From Thiocapsa roseopersicina (lineage in GTDB: Bacteria > Pseudomonadota > Gammaproteobacteria > Chromatiales > Chromatiaceae): a stretch of 64,000 nt of DNA. The notes below the pieces were generated by a model. The model made no database searches. It had not been told where the DNA came from and worked only from the letters and a program-made list of their open reading frames with translations. The DNA is taken from contig NZ_FNNZ01000001.1 in the NCBI RefSeq assembly GCF_900106925.1, positions 434,001 through 498,000 on the forward strand. Direction: 5' to 3'. Numbering within the stretch: the stretch's first letter is position 1; the number at the start of each line of letters is the position of its first letter. Below are positions 28,885 through 36,660 of the stretch, piece after piece. The position numbers were made by a program, and so were the translations under genes.

Positions 28885-28931
28885 CTGGCCGTCAGGCCGG
28901 CGGAAGAGGGCGACTGCAAGTCGTCTATCCC
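28885..28931. repeat. Dispersed repeat, copy 2 (inverted relative to 15.8 kb)
   Basis: The reverse complement of these 47 bases matches 15799-15846, including the CGACT-TGC-AGTCG dyad and CCTCTTCC. The enclosing gap 28712-29013 has no gene. Confidence 0.75.
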
Positions 28932-29013
28932 GGGGTTTTGCCGCTTCGCGACGATCGCCGGCGTTGCTTCCGGCCGGTCGAATGAACAAGGCCGCCAAAG
29001 GCGATCGCTCGGC

Positions 29014-29301
29014 CTACTTGAAGCGCGAGTAGGCGTCCATGAATGCCTTGCTGGTGGCTTCCCAAGCGGTCTCCATGCCCTTGCGCATATCTTCCCAGGC
29101 CGACTCGCTCGCGTCGGTCATCTTGCTCAGCATCTCGCGGGCCTCGTCCTGTTGTTGCTTCAGCCGCTCCATCTGCTCCTCGTAATGCAGCTTGATGTCG
29201 GCCTGGGCACTCTCGGTCTTGGCCTGTAGTTTCTCCAGGTCCGCGTCCCACTCGTCCATCTTGGCCTTCATCTTTTCGATGTAAACTTTGCGGTCGATCA
29301 T
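29014..29301 (-). CDS. Sll1863-family stress-response coiled-coil protein
   Basis: 95 residues from ATG 29301, with GGAGGA about 8 bases upstream. The protein is almost wholly helical and charged: YIEKMKAKMDEWDADLEKL, LHYEEQMERLKQQQDEAREM and a C-terminal AWEDMRKGMETAWEATSKAF ending in YSRFK. This layout and ending match small proteins annotated as Sll1863-family stress response proteins; their mechanism is not known. No signal peptide or membrane segment is seen, so it should be cytosolic. Confidence 0.8.
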   Translation of the reverse strand: MIDRKVYIEKMKAKMDEWDADLEKLQAKTESAQADIKLHYEEQMERLKQQQDEAREMLSKMTDASESAWEDMRKGMETAWEATSKAFMDAYSRFK

Positions 29302-29410
29302 TGTCGTTTCCTCCATCGAGATCTGATCAGGGCATGCACGGATTGCGCATCGGAGTATTCCGCGTCGTCGGTCCGAAAGCAACCGTGCCCGGCGACGTCA
29401 GTCGATCGGA

Positions 29411-30118
29411 TCAATCCGGCCGAGAGCGATGCCCGTAGATGCGCGAAAGCCTGTCCGGATAGACGCCGAGTGCATAGGCCAGGCGCAACGACCACATGAG
29501 CAGGACGGTGCGCACCACACCTTTACTCTCCCAGCGCCGTCCGGAGGTGACGACGGGATTGCGCACACACAAGGGTGGGCCGTGGTGCTTGAGCTCACGC
29601 GAAAGTGCGATGTCTTCCATCAAGGCGATCTCGAGATAACCGCCGACGCGCTCGAATAGCGCCCGGTCGACGAAGATCGCCTGATCCCCGGTGGCGATCC
29701 CGGTAAGACGCGAGCGTTGGTTCATGCTCCAGGCGACGAGCGGGAGGAGCGGATGGCGGCCATCGATCCGCACGTCGAAGCGGCCCCAGGAGCGTCCGCT
29801 GCGCGCGAGCAGATCGGGAAGGCAGAGCAACGTCTCGATCGGCGGTCGCGTGTCCGCGTGCAGAAAGACCAGGAGATCGCCGCGGGCCGCCACGGCGCCG
29901 GCGTTCATTTGAGCGGCACGGCCACGCGGCGCGCTCAGAACGCGGTCCGCATGGGGTGCGGCGATACCGGCCGTGCCGTCCGAACTGTCCCCGTCGACGA
30001 CCAGGGTCTCGCCGCCGGCCGCGCGGACCGGTGCGAGCGTCGCGAGGAGCGAGACGATGCCCTGCGCCTCGTTGAGGGTCGGGATAATGACGGAGATGAT
30101 CGGATGTTGTTGCAACAT
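29411..30118 (-). CDS. Family 2 glycosyltransferase, TIGR04283 (arsenosugar-type)
   Basis: 235 residues. The GT-A start ISVIIPTLNEAQGI leads to LVVDGDSSDGTAGIA, LSAPRGRAAQMNAGA and LVFLHADTRPP with the metal-binding Asp, then ATGDQAIFVDRALFERVGG and LMEDIALSRELK. This is the TIGR04283 pattern, linked by annotation to arsenosugar biosynthesis. The usual partners (a radical SAM ArsS and others) are not adjacent, so the real substrate is open. It is divergent from galE with 125 bases between the starts. Confidence 0.85.
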   Translation of the reverse strand: MLQQHPIISVIIPTLNEAQGIVSLLATLAPVRAAGGETLVVDGDSSDGTAGIAAPHADRVLSAPRGRAAQMNAGAVAARGDLLVFLHADTRPPIETLLCLPDLLARSGRSWGRFDVRIDGRHPLLPLVAWSMNQRSRLTGIATGDQAIFVDRALFERVGGYLEIALMEDIALSRELKHHGPPLCVRNPVVTSGRRWESKGVVRTVLLMWSLRLAYALGVYPDRLSRIYGHRSRPD

Positions 30119-30243
30119 TCGGTAAACGCCTCGGTAGTTTCACGCGGCTGTGTCGGCTAAGGGTTCGTGTTAGCCTCCGCGACGGATGTGCTGGTTGTCG
30201 ATTCGACGCCTTCAACAAGGCCCATGAAATCGCAGGGAATACG

Positions 30244-31287
30244 ATGAAAGACGCACCAGAAATACCCGTCCTCGTCACCGGCGGTGCAGGCTACATCGGC
30301 AGCCATGCCTGCAAGCTGCTCCATCAAGCCGGTTATCGGCCCATCGTCTACGACAATTTGGTTCATGGACATCGCTGGTCGGTGCGTTGGGGGCCGCTCG
30401 AAGAGGGCGATATCCGGGACCGCTCGCGCCTGGATGAAGTGTTCGAGAGCCATCGGCCCGTGGCGGTGATGCACTTCGCCGCGTTTTGCTACGTCGGCGA
30501 ATCCGTACAGCATCCCGGCAAGTACTACCGCAACAATGTCGCCGGGACCCTGACGCTGCTGGAGGCAATGCGCGATCACGGCGTCGCCCCGCTCGTGTTC
30601 TCGAGCACCTGCGCCACCTACGGCGTCCCATGCAGCCAGCGTATCGCCGAGGATCACCCGCAGAACCCGATCAACCCCTACGGCGCATCCAAGCTCATGG
30701 TCGAGCGAATGCTCGCGGACTTCGATACGGCCTACGGTCTGCGCGCGATCGCACTGCGCTATTTCAACGCCGCCGGCGCGGACCCGGACGCCGAGATCGG
30801 CGAGGACCATGATCCGGAGACTCATCTGATTCCGCTCGCCATCGCGGCCGCCGCCGGAACCGGACCCGGACTCACCGTCTATGGAACCGACTACGACACG
30901 CCGGACGGAACCTGCATCCGCGACTACATCCACGTCGCCGATCTCGCCCAAGCGCATCTCCTTGCCCTGGGCGCACTGCTCGGCGGCGCGCCGAGTCGCG
31001 CCTACAACCTCGGCAACGGCCAAGGCTTCTCGGTGCGCGAGGTCATCGCGGCCACCGAGCAGGTCACAGGCTCGCCCGTCCCTGTACACTACGGACCGCG
31101 CCGCGCCGGCGATCCTCCGCGATTGGTCGGGGATGCGAGCCGCATCCGCAGCGAGCTGGGCTGGGTGCCCGCGTACGCGAGCCTCGACTCGATCATCCGT
31201 ACCGCCTGGGATTGGCATCGCGGGTCGGCCTTGGAGGGAAAGGAAGGGGCACGGACCGCCGCGGTCATGGCCACGGCCGAGGGCTGA
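30244..31287 (+). CDS. galE: UDP-glucose 4-epimerase
   Basis: 347 residues, an extended SDR enzyme. The NAD loop VLVTGGAGYIGSHACKLL is at the N-terminus, the catalytic set is SSTCATYG and YGASK (Tyr-x3-Lys), and the substrate part has ALRYFNAAGADPDAEIGEDHDPETHLIPL. It interconverts UDP-glucose and UDP-galactose and often UDP-GlcNAc and UDP-GalNAc. It sits about 200 bases upstream of a glycan-type operon on the same strand, to which it may contribute precursor. The C-terminal tail (EGKEGARTAAVMATAEG) is longer than the family needs. Confidence 0.95.
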   Translation: MKDAPEIPVLVTGGAGYIGSHACKLLHQAGYRPIVYDNLVHGHRWSVRWGPLEEGDIRDRSRLDEVFESHRPVAVMHFAAFCYVGESVQHPGKYYRNNVAGTLTLLEAMRDHGVAPLVFSSTCATYGVPCSQRIAEDHPQNPINPYGASKLMVERMLADFDTAYGLRAIALRYFNAAGADPDAEIGEDHDPETHLIPLAIAAAAGTGPGLTVYGTDYDTPDGTCIRDYIHVADLAQAHLLALGALLGGAPSRAYNLGNGQGFSVREVIAATEQVTGSPVPVHYGPRRAGDPPRLVGDASRIRSELGWVPAYASLDSIIRTAWDWHRGSALEGKEGARTAAVMATAEG

Positions 31288-31485
31288 TCGGGACAGCGAT
31301 CCCGGAAGGAATGTCCTTGCCTTGAGCGCGGCCGGTTCAGCGCCGGTCTTGGTAATCCACTCTCACCCTCGCCCTCATCCGAGCGTACACGAATTGGCGG
31401 GCTTCCGAACCCGTTTTGATTGATCTTCGCCTGCCAGATACACGTATTGTCCGAGTCTGGCCTTATCGCAGCGTCGACCCTAACG

Positions 31486-32049
31486 ATGAATTATCAAAAC
31501 ATGCTCTGTCTCGGCGACAGCCAGACATTCGGGGCACGCAGCTACGGATGTTACCCGCTCCACCTTGCCAGGATCCTTCGCGAGCGCAGCGTCTACAGGT
31601 GGCGCGCCATTAACCGTGCGACCAACGGCCATACGGCACGCGACCTCTGGTTCCGGCTCGGCCAAGAGCTCGACGGCATCGGGGACACGTTCCAGGCGTG
31701 CCTGCTGATCGGCACCAACGACGTCGGCGAGGCGACGCCGATCGATCTGTTCGGTGAATATTACCGCCAGTGTTTGGAGGCGCTCTTCATCAAAGGTTAT
31801 CGCAGCGTCTTCTGCGGAGAGATCCCCCCGATTTATGCCGACGGACATGGTTTCTTTTCTCGCGAGCGCGCCGCGTCACGGCACGCTTACAACGATGTTT
31901 GCCGCACGCTCGTGGCGAGCTTCCCGGACGCGCACTGGGTCGAGATGGGCGAGATCCCTCGGAGCTGTTACGAGGATCCGGTCCATTTCAACGAGGTTGG
32001 CAACCAGTGGGTGGCCGAGCGCTTCGCCGACGCGGTGATGGCCCGATGA
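31486..32049 (+). CDS. SGNH/GDSL-family hydrolase
   Basis: 187 residues from ATG 31486; an in-frame start 66 bases earlier adds unrelated residues. Block I is LCLGDSQT with the nucleophile Ser, block II RATNGHTARDL, block III LIGTNDVGEA and block V DPVHFN with the Asp-His pair. The fold serves esterases, including O-acetyl- and acyl-esterases acting on carbohydrates. There is no signal peptide, so it likely acts in the cytoplasm. The stop overlaps the next start as ATGA, tying it to the epimerase and the genes that follow. Confidence 0.88.
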   Translation: MNYQNMLCLGDSQTFGARSYGCYPLHLARILRERSVYRWRAINRATNGHTARDLWFRLGQELDGIGDTFQACLLIGTNDVGEATPIDLFGEYYRQCLEALFIKGYRSVFCGEIPPIYADGHGFFSRERAASRHAYNDVCRTLVASFPDAHWVEMGEIPRSCYEDPVHFNEVGNQWVAERFADAVMAR

Positions 32050-33161
32050 AGATTGCAGTGGTGACGGGAACACGCCCGGAGATCCTCAAGAATTATTCGA
32101 TTGTCGCGGCGCTGCGTCGCTCCGGTGCATCCTTCAGCGTCCTTCACACCAATCAACACAGCGATCGGCTGATGTGCGACGTGATGTTCGAGGAGATGGG
32201 CTATGCCCCCGATGTCGTCATGTCCTCTCCCTACGAGACGGGTCGGGCCATCAGCTGGCTGTCCGACCTCTTCGTCACGCTCCGGATCGATCTCGTCCTC
32301 GTCAACGGGGACACGGCGGCCGCCGTTGCGGCGGCGATCGCCGCTCTTTACACGGATCGACGTCTCGCCCATGTGGAGGCGGGGCTGCGCTCCTTCGATG
32401 ACGAGATGCGCGAGGAGCGCAACCGGATTGTCGTCGACGCCATCGCTCACCAACTCTTCACCTACACCGAGTGCGAGGCCGACTATCTGCGTCGTAGCCC
32501 GGAGCTGCGCGGTCGGGTCGAGGTCATGGGCAACACCACGGTCGATCTCATCGAGGACTTCCGTGACCGTCTCGGGCCTCGACGGGATGGCCGCTATGCC
32601 TTCGTGACGCTCCACCGCAAGGAGTTGACCGATCGCCCGCTGCGACTCGCAGCCGTTTTCAGGGGGCTTGCGCGCTTGGCCGAACGGTTCGACACCGTGC
32701 TCTTTCCCATGCACCCGCGTACCCGCGACATGATGACGCGTCACTGCATCGATCCGGCACTCTTGGGCGCGGTCGTCGTGACCGAGCCCGTCTCGGGACT
32801 GGACGCACTGGCTCTGCAGCGTCACGCCGCGGTCGTGGTGACCGACAGCGGTTGTATCCAGGAGGAGGCCTACATCCTGGGTGTGCCCTGCGTGACGGTG
32901 CGCGAGAACACCGAGCGTCACCAGACCATCCTGCACGGCGCGAATCGACTGGTCGGATTCGACCCGGACGCCATCGTTGCGGGGGTCGAGACAGCGCTGC
33001 GCAGAAAGCGCGGCGGCTGGCCTCCGATCTACGGCCGCAGCGGGGCAGGAGACCGCATCGTGACCCACCTGTTGGACGAGACGCCGCGGAGCGCGAACCG
33101 AACGCGCTCGATCGAGCCTGTCGGGCTCGCGCCGATGTCGCTCAAAGGCGCGGGTCGTTGA
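32046..33161 (+). CDS. UDP-N-acetylglucosamine 2-epimerase (non-hydrolysing, WecB-like)
   Basis: 371 residues. Recognisable blocks are MKIAVVTGTRPEILKN, LVNGDTAAAVAAA, LAHVEAGLRSFD with EERNRI, GNTTVDLI, TLHRKELTD, and near the C-terminus VVTDSGCIQEEAYILGVP. The usual TDSGG is TDSGC here and the usual TERPE is TERHQ, so it is a divergent member; another nucleotide sugar may be used. The family makes UDP-ManNAc for surface glycans. It overlaps the SGNH gene by 4 bases, with a 65-base gap to the next gene. Confidence 0.88.
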   Translation: MKIAVVTGTRPEILKNYSIVAALRRSGASFSVLHTNQHSDRLMCDVMFEEMGYAPDVVMSSPYETGRAISWLSDLFVTLRIDLVLVNGDTAAAVAAAIAALYTDRRLAHVEAGLRSFDDEMREERNRIVVDAIAHQLFTYTECEADYLRRSPELRGRVEVMGNTTVDLIEDFRDRLGPRRDGRYAFVTLHRKELTDRPLRLAAVFRGLARLAERFDTVLFPMHPRTRDMMTRHCIDPALLGAVVVTEPVSGLDALALQRHAAVVVTDSGCIQEEAYILGVPCVTVRENTERHQTILHGANRLVGFDPDAIVAGVETALRRKRGGWPPIYGRSGAGDRIVTHLLDETPRSANRTRSIEPVGLAPMSLKGAGR

Positions 33162-33226
33162 GCCTCACTCGCCGCAACGATCCAAGTGACGCCTTTCGAG
33201 ACGAACCTTCACCGGTACGGGATCCA

Positions 33227-34459
33227 ATGCACATGCCGACCTTGCTCGCCGTCAACAACTACCACTACCGTCGAGACGGCTCCGAGGCGGTCTTCTTCGA
33301 TCACGCGTACCTGTTCCGTCAAGCCGGCTGGGAGGTGGTCCCCTTCTCGATGCAGCATCCGAGCAACCTGCCGTCCCCTTGGGCGGACTTCTTCGTCTCG
33401 GAGGTGGAGTTCGGCAGGGTCTACTCGTTGCCGCAGAAGCTGGTCCGGATCCCGAAAGTGATCTATTCGCTGGAGGCTCGCCGCAACCTCGGGCGCCTCC
33501 TCGATCGGGTGCGTCCCGAAATCTGTCACTGCCACAGCATCTATCACCATCTCTCGCCGTCCATCTTGGGGCTGCTGAAACGCCGCGGGATCCCGGTCGT
33601 GATGACCCTTCATGATCTCAAGCTGGCATGCCCGGCCTACCATATGTTCAACCGCGGCGCGGTCTGCGAGCGTTGCAAGGGTGGTCGGCTGCACGAATTG
33701 CTGCTCGGGCGCTGCATCAAGGGCTCCTTGGCGCTGAGCACGATCGTGGCCGCGGAGGCCGTGCTGCACGGGCTGCTGCACTCCTATCGAGACCACGTCG
33801 ATCGCTTCATCGTGCCGTGCCGGCACTATCTCGAAAAGCTGGTGGAATGGGGCTGGGACCGTGAGCGTTTCGTTCACATCCCCAATTTCGTGGATCCGCT
33901 GGGCTATCTGCCCGATCCGCGTCCGGGTTCCGCATTCCTCTACTTTGGTCGGCTCTCTCCCGAGAAGGGGCTGACAACCCTAATCGAGGCCGCGGCCAAG
34001 GCGGGGGTCTGCGTGCAGCTGGCCGGAGACGGTCCGCAGCGGGACGCCTTGCAGGCACTGGCCGAGACACTGCACGCGGATGTGCAATTTCTCGGGCGTT
34101 TGGAAGGCGACGCGCTGCACGCGGCGGTACGCTCATCGCGCGCGACCGTTCTTCCGGCGGTCTGGTACGAGAACGCACCGATCAGCGTGCTCGAGTCCTA
34201 CGCCTTGGCCAAGCCGGTCATCGGTGCGGACATCGGCGGCTTGTCCGAGCTGATCCTGCACGACCAAACCGGAGCACTGGTCCCGAGCGGTTGCTCGGAC
34301 ACGCTTGCGGCGACCTTGCGGCGTTTCGCCGAGCTGCCGGACACGCGCATCGCCGAGATGGGCCGTGCGGGTCGAGCGCTCGTGGAGACCCGCTACTCGC
34401 CTGCGTCCTATTTCAATGCCGTGGAGGGGCTCTACGATGATCTCGTCAGAACAGGCTGA
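33227..34459 (+). CDS. Glycosyltransferase family 4 protein
   Basis: 410 residues from ATG 33227 (ATG 33233 is possible). The acceptor domain begins LLAVNNYHYRRDGSEAVFFDH and has CHCHSIYHHLSP; a Cys cluster in RGAVCERCKGGRLHELLLGRC is notable. The donor domain has FLYFGRLSPEKGLTTLIEAA, then ENAPISVLESYALAKPVI with the nucleotide-sugar-binding Glu. It is a retaining GT-B enzyme, cytoplasmic or membrane-associated. The last 23 bases overlap the radical SAM gene. Sugar donor and acceptor are unknown. Confidence 0.9.
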   Translation: MHMPTLLAVNNYHYRRDGSEAVFFDHAYLFRQAGWEVVPFSMQHPSNLPSPWADFFVSEVEFGRVYSLPQKLVRIPKVIYSLEARRNLGRLLDRVRPEICHCHSIYHHLSPSILGLLKRRGIPVVMTLHDLKLACPAYHMFNRGAVCERCKGGRLHELLLGRCIKGSLALSTIVAAEAVLHGLLHSYRDHVDRFIVPCRHYLEKLVEWGWDRERFVHIPNFVDPLGYLPDPRPGSAFLYFGRLSPEKGLTTLIEAAAKAGVCVQLAGDGPQRDALQALAETLHADVQFLGRLEGDALHAAVRSSRATVLPAVWYENAPISVLESYALAKPVIGADIGGLSELILHDQTGALVPSGCSDTLAATLRRFAELPDTRIAEMGRAGRALVETRYSPASYFNAVEGLYDDLVRTG

Positions 34460-35753
34460 ACAGGCCATGCCTTCGGCGGTCTCGGTCGATCGAGTCGACC
34501 TCCGCGCGCGAGGTGACCTCGGGGCTGACTGCGGTTCGGACTCCGGGTCAGCCTCGGAGATCGGCGTGTCGGATCGCGGGCAGTTATTGCCGCGACTCTC
34601 CGAGCGCGTCGACATCCGACTCGGCTATCGCTGCAACGCGCGCTGCGGCTTCTGTTACTACAAGGAATCCCTGACCAGCACGCGCGACGAGCCTTCAACC
34701 GAGCAGGTGAAGGAACGCTTGCGGATCATGCGACGCGCCGGCGCGAGCGAGGTCGAGTTTACCGGCGGCGAGCCCACCATCCGCCGCGACCTCCCCGAGC
34801 TGATCGCTGCCGCCAGGGCTCAGGGCTACCGCAACATCTCGATGATCAGCAACGGCTTGCGACTGGCTGACCGGGGCTACGCGGAGACGGTCGTGGCGGC
34901 AGGCGCCAACGACGTCCTCTTCTCGTTGCACGGTCACGAGGATGCGCTGCACGATCGGCAAACCGGCGTGCCGGGCAGCTTCAAGAAGATCCTCGCGGCG
35001 ATAGGACACATCCAGGCCCTCGGGGCGCGCTGCCGCATCAGCACCACCGTCAACGGCGAGAACGTCGAACGGATCACCGACATCGTCGGTCTGGAGATCG
35101 ATCTGGGCGCAGCCGCCATCCACCTCGCGGTGTTCAGCCCGGTCGCCGAAGCCGGTGGGGGCGACAGCCCGTCCATGGTGGACTACGGGTCTGCCGCAGC
35201 CGCGATCAAGCGCGCCATCGACCGGCATCGCGACCGGCTGCCGCCGCTCAGCGTGAAGTACATCCCCTTTTGCTTCATGCGCGGTTACGAGCAGTACGTG
35301 ATGAACCTTTACCAACAGAGCTTCGATCCGGACGACTGGAACTATTTTATGAGCCAGGTCGTAAGGCGCGGCGAGCGGCCTCTGCATCGCGCCATCGTGC
35401 ACGCCGCCGGGTTGGTGGGGACTTTGCTGCTGAAGAATCCCGGTTTCGCTCTGCGCCACGGCAGACGCGGTCTCGAGACCCTGGGCGTGACCCGTCTCGT
35501 CGAGCTGCTGCGCAAGCGACGGCCGAAGGCATGCCGACGCTGCCGCTACGACACTGTCTGCGATCACGTCTGGAAGGACTACCTCGCGGTCTTCGGCGAT
35601 GGGGCCATCGTCCCGGTCGAGGGTCCGAAGGTGCAGGATCCGGTTTGGTGCTATGCGCTGGCCCGCTCGCGACAGCCGGGGTCGATCGTCGCCGCCCCGG
35701 TCGCGTCTCCGATTGCGCCGGGTGAAGGCCGAGCGACGGCGTTCGGCGCGTGA
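34437..35753 (+). CDS. Radical SAM protein with a C-terminal Cys cluster
   Basis: 438 residues. ATG 34437 has GGAGGGG 8 bases upstream and lies inside the preceding gene. After about 60 hydrophilic residues the core starts VDIRLGYRCNARCGFCYYKE, giving the CxxxCxxC cluster, with VEFTGGEPTIRRDLPELI as the SAM-binding GGE. Near the C-terminus KACRRCRYDTVC and a later Cys in DPVWCYA form C-x2-C-x5-C-x29-C, which could hold a second Fe-S cluster (SPASM/Twitch-like). The substrate is unknown; the setting among sugar genes suggests a sugar or peptide-sugar radical modification. Confidence 0.85.
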   Translation: MISSEQAEQAMPSAVSVDRVDLRARGDLGADCGSDSGSASEIGVSDRGQLLPRLSERVDIRLGYRCNARCGFCYYKESLTSTRDEPSTEQVKERLRIMRRAGASEVEFTGGEPTIRRDLPELIAAARAQGYRNISMISNGLRLADRGYAETVVAAGANDVLFSLHGHEDALHDRQTGVPGSFKKILAAIGHIQALGARCRISTTVNGENVERITDIVGLEIDLGAAAIHLAVFSPVAEAGGGDSPSMVDYGSAAAAIKRAIDRHRDRLPPLSVKYIPFCFMRGYEQYVMNLYQQSFDPDDWNYFMSQVVRRGERPLHRAIVHAAGLVGTLLLKNPGFALRHGRRGLETLGVTRLVELLRKRRPKACRRCRYDTVCDHVWKDYLAVFGDGAIVPVEGPKVQDPVWCYALARSRQPGSIVAAPVASPIAPGEGRATAFGA

Positions 35754-36637
35754 CACGGGTCATGGCTCCGGCTCCGGCTCACGCCGTGCTGATCAGCGGG
35801 GCGTCGAGCGGCATCGGACGGGCCTGTGCGCTCGACCTCGCCGCCGGAGGCTTTCGGGTCTTCGCAGGTGTGCGACGCGAGACCGATGCCGAGTCCTTGA
35901 GGCGTGCGGGAGGCGATCGCCTACACCCGGTGATGTTGGATGTCACATGCGAGCAGGACATCCTGAAGGCCCTCGGCGACATCCGGCAAGCACTCGATGC
36001 GCGCGAGCGCTTCGCGCTGGTCAACAACGCCGGGGTCGCCTTGTCCGGTCCGTTGGAGGCCACGTCGAGCGAGGCGCTGCGGGACCTCTTCGAGGTCAAC
36101 GTCGTGGGCGTCTTGTCGCTGACCCGCGCAGCACTCCCGTTGCTGCGCGAGCGTCGCGGTCGCATCGTCAACATCGGCTCCACCAGCGGGCGCTTCGCCT
36201 CCGCCCTGCTCGGACCTTACTGCGCCTCGAAATTCGCGCTCGAAGCACTGACGACGAGTCTGCGGCTCGAGCTCGGCGAGACCGGCATCCAGGTCAGCAT
36301 CATCGAACCGGGTGTGGTCGCCACGCCCTTTTGGGACAAGATGCGATCCGCCGAGCAACGCCTGCTCCGGGAGATGCCCGAGGCGCTGCGGGCAGGCTAC
36401 GCCGATCGAATGGCCGCTCGACATGTCCTGATCGAGCGGCTCGGGCGGTCCGGGATGGCGCCGGAGGAGGTCGCGCTCGCGGTGCGGCACGCGCTTTCAG
36501 CCAAACGACCCCGCAAACGCTATGTGGTGGGCCTGCGGGATCGGATCCGTGCCGCAGCCGCGGCCCGGCTGCCCGATGGCCTGCGCCGCGCGATCGCGAC
36601 CCTGCGTGGCCGCGGAGCGGCGTCTTTCCGACGGTAA
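35750..36637 (+). CDS. Short-chain dehydrogenase/reductase
   Basis: 295 residues from GTG 35750, which overlaps the upstream stop as GTGA (ATG 35762 is an alternative). Classical SDR marks are LISGASSGIGRACALDL, LVNNAGVALSG, INIGST-type Ser in IVNIGSTSGRFAS and YCASKFALEAL (Tyr-x3-Lys). The tail RKRYVVGLRDRIRAAAAARLP is basic and may touch membrane. As the last gene of the run it could oxidise or reduce the product made by the radical SAM enzyme, which is inference from position only. Confidence 0.88.
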   Translation: MTRVMAPAPAHAVLISGASSGIGRACALDLAAGGFRVFAGVRRETDAESLRRAGGDRLHPVMLDVTCEQDILKALGDIRQALDARERFALVNNAGVALSGPLEATSSEALRDLFEVNVVGVLSLTRAALPLLRERRGRIVNIGSTSGRFASALLGPYCASKFALEALTTSLRLELGETGIQVSIIEPGVVATPFWDKMRSAEQRLLREMPEALRAGYADRMAARHVLIERLGRSGMAPEEVALAVRHALSAKRPRKRYVVGLRDRIRAAAAARLPDGLRRAIATLRGRGAASFRR

Positions 36638-36660
36638 CGGCCCGCCGCAATCCGCGCTCG

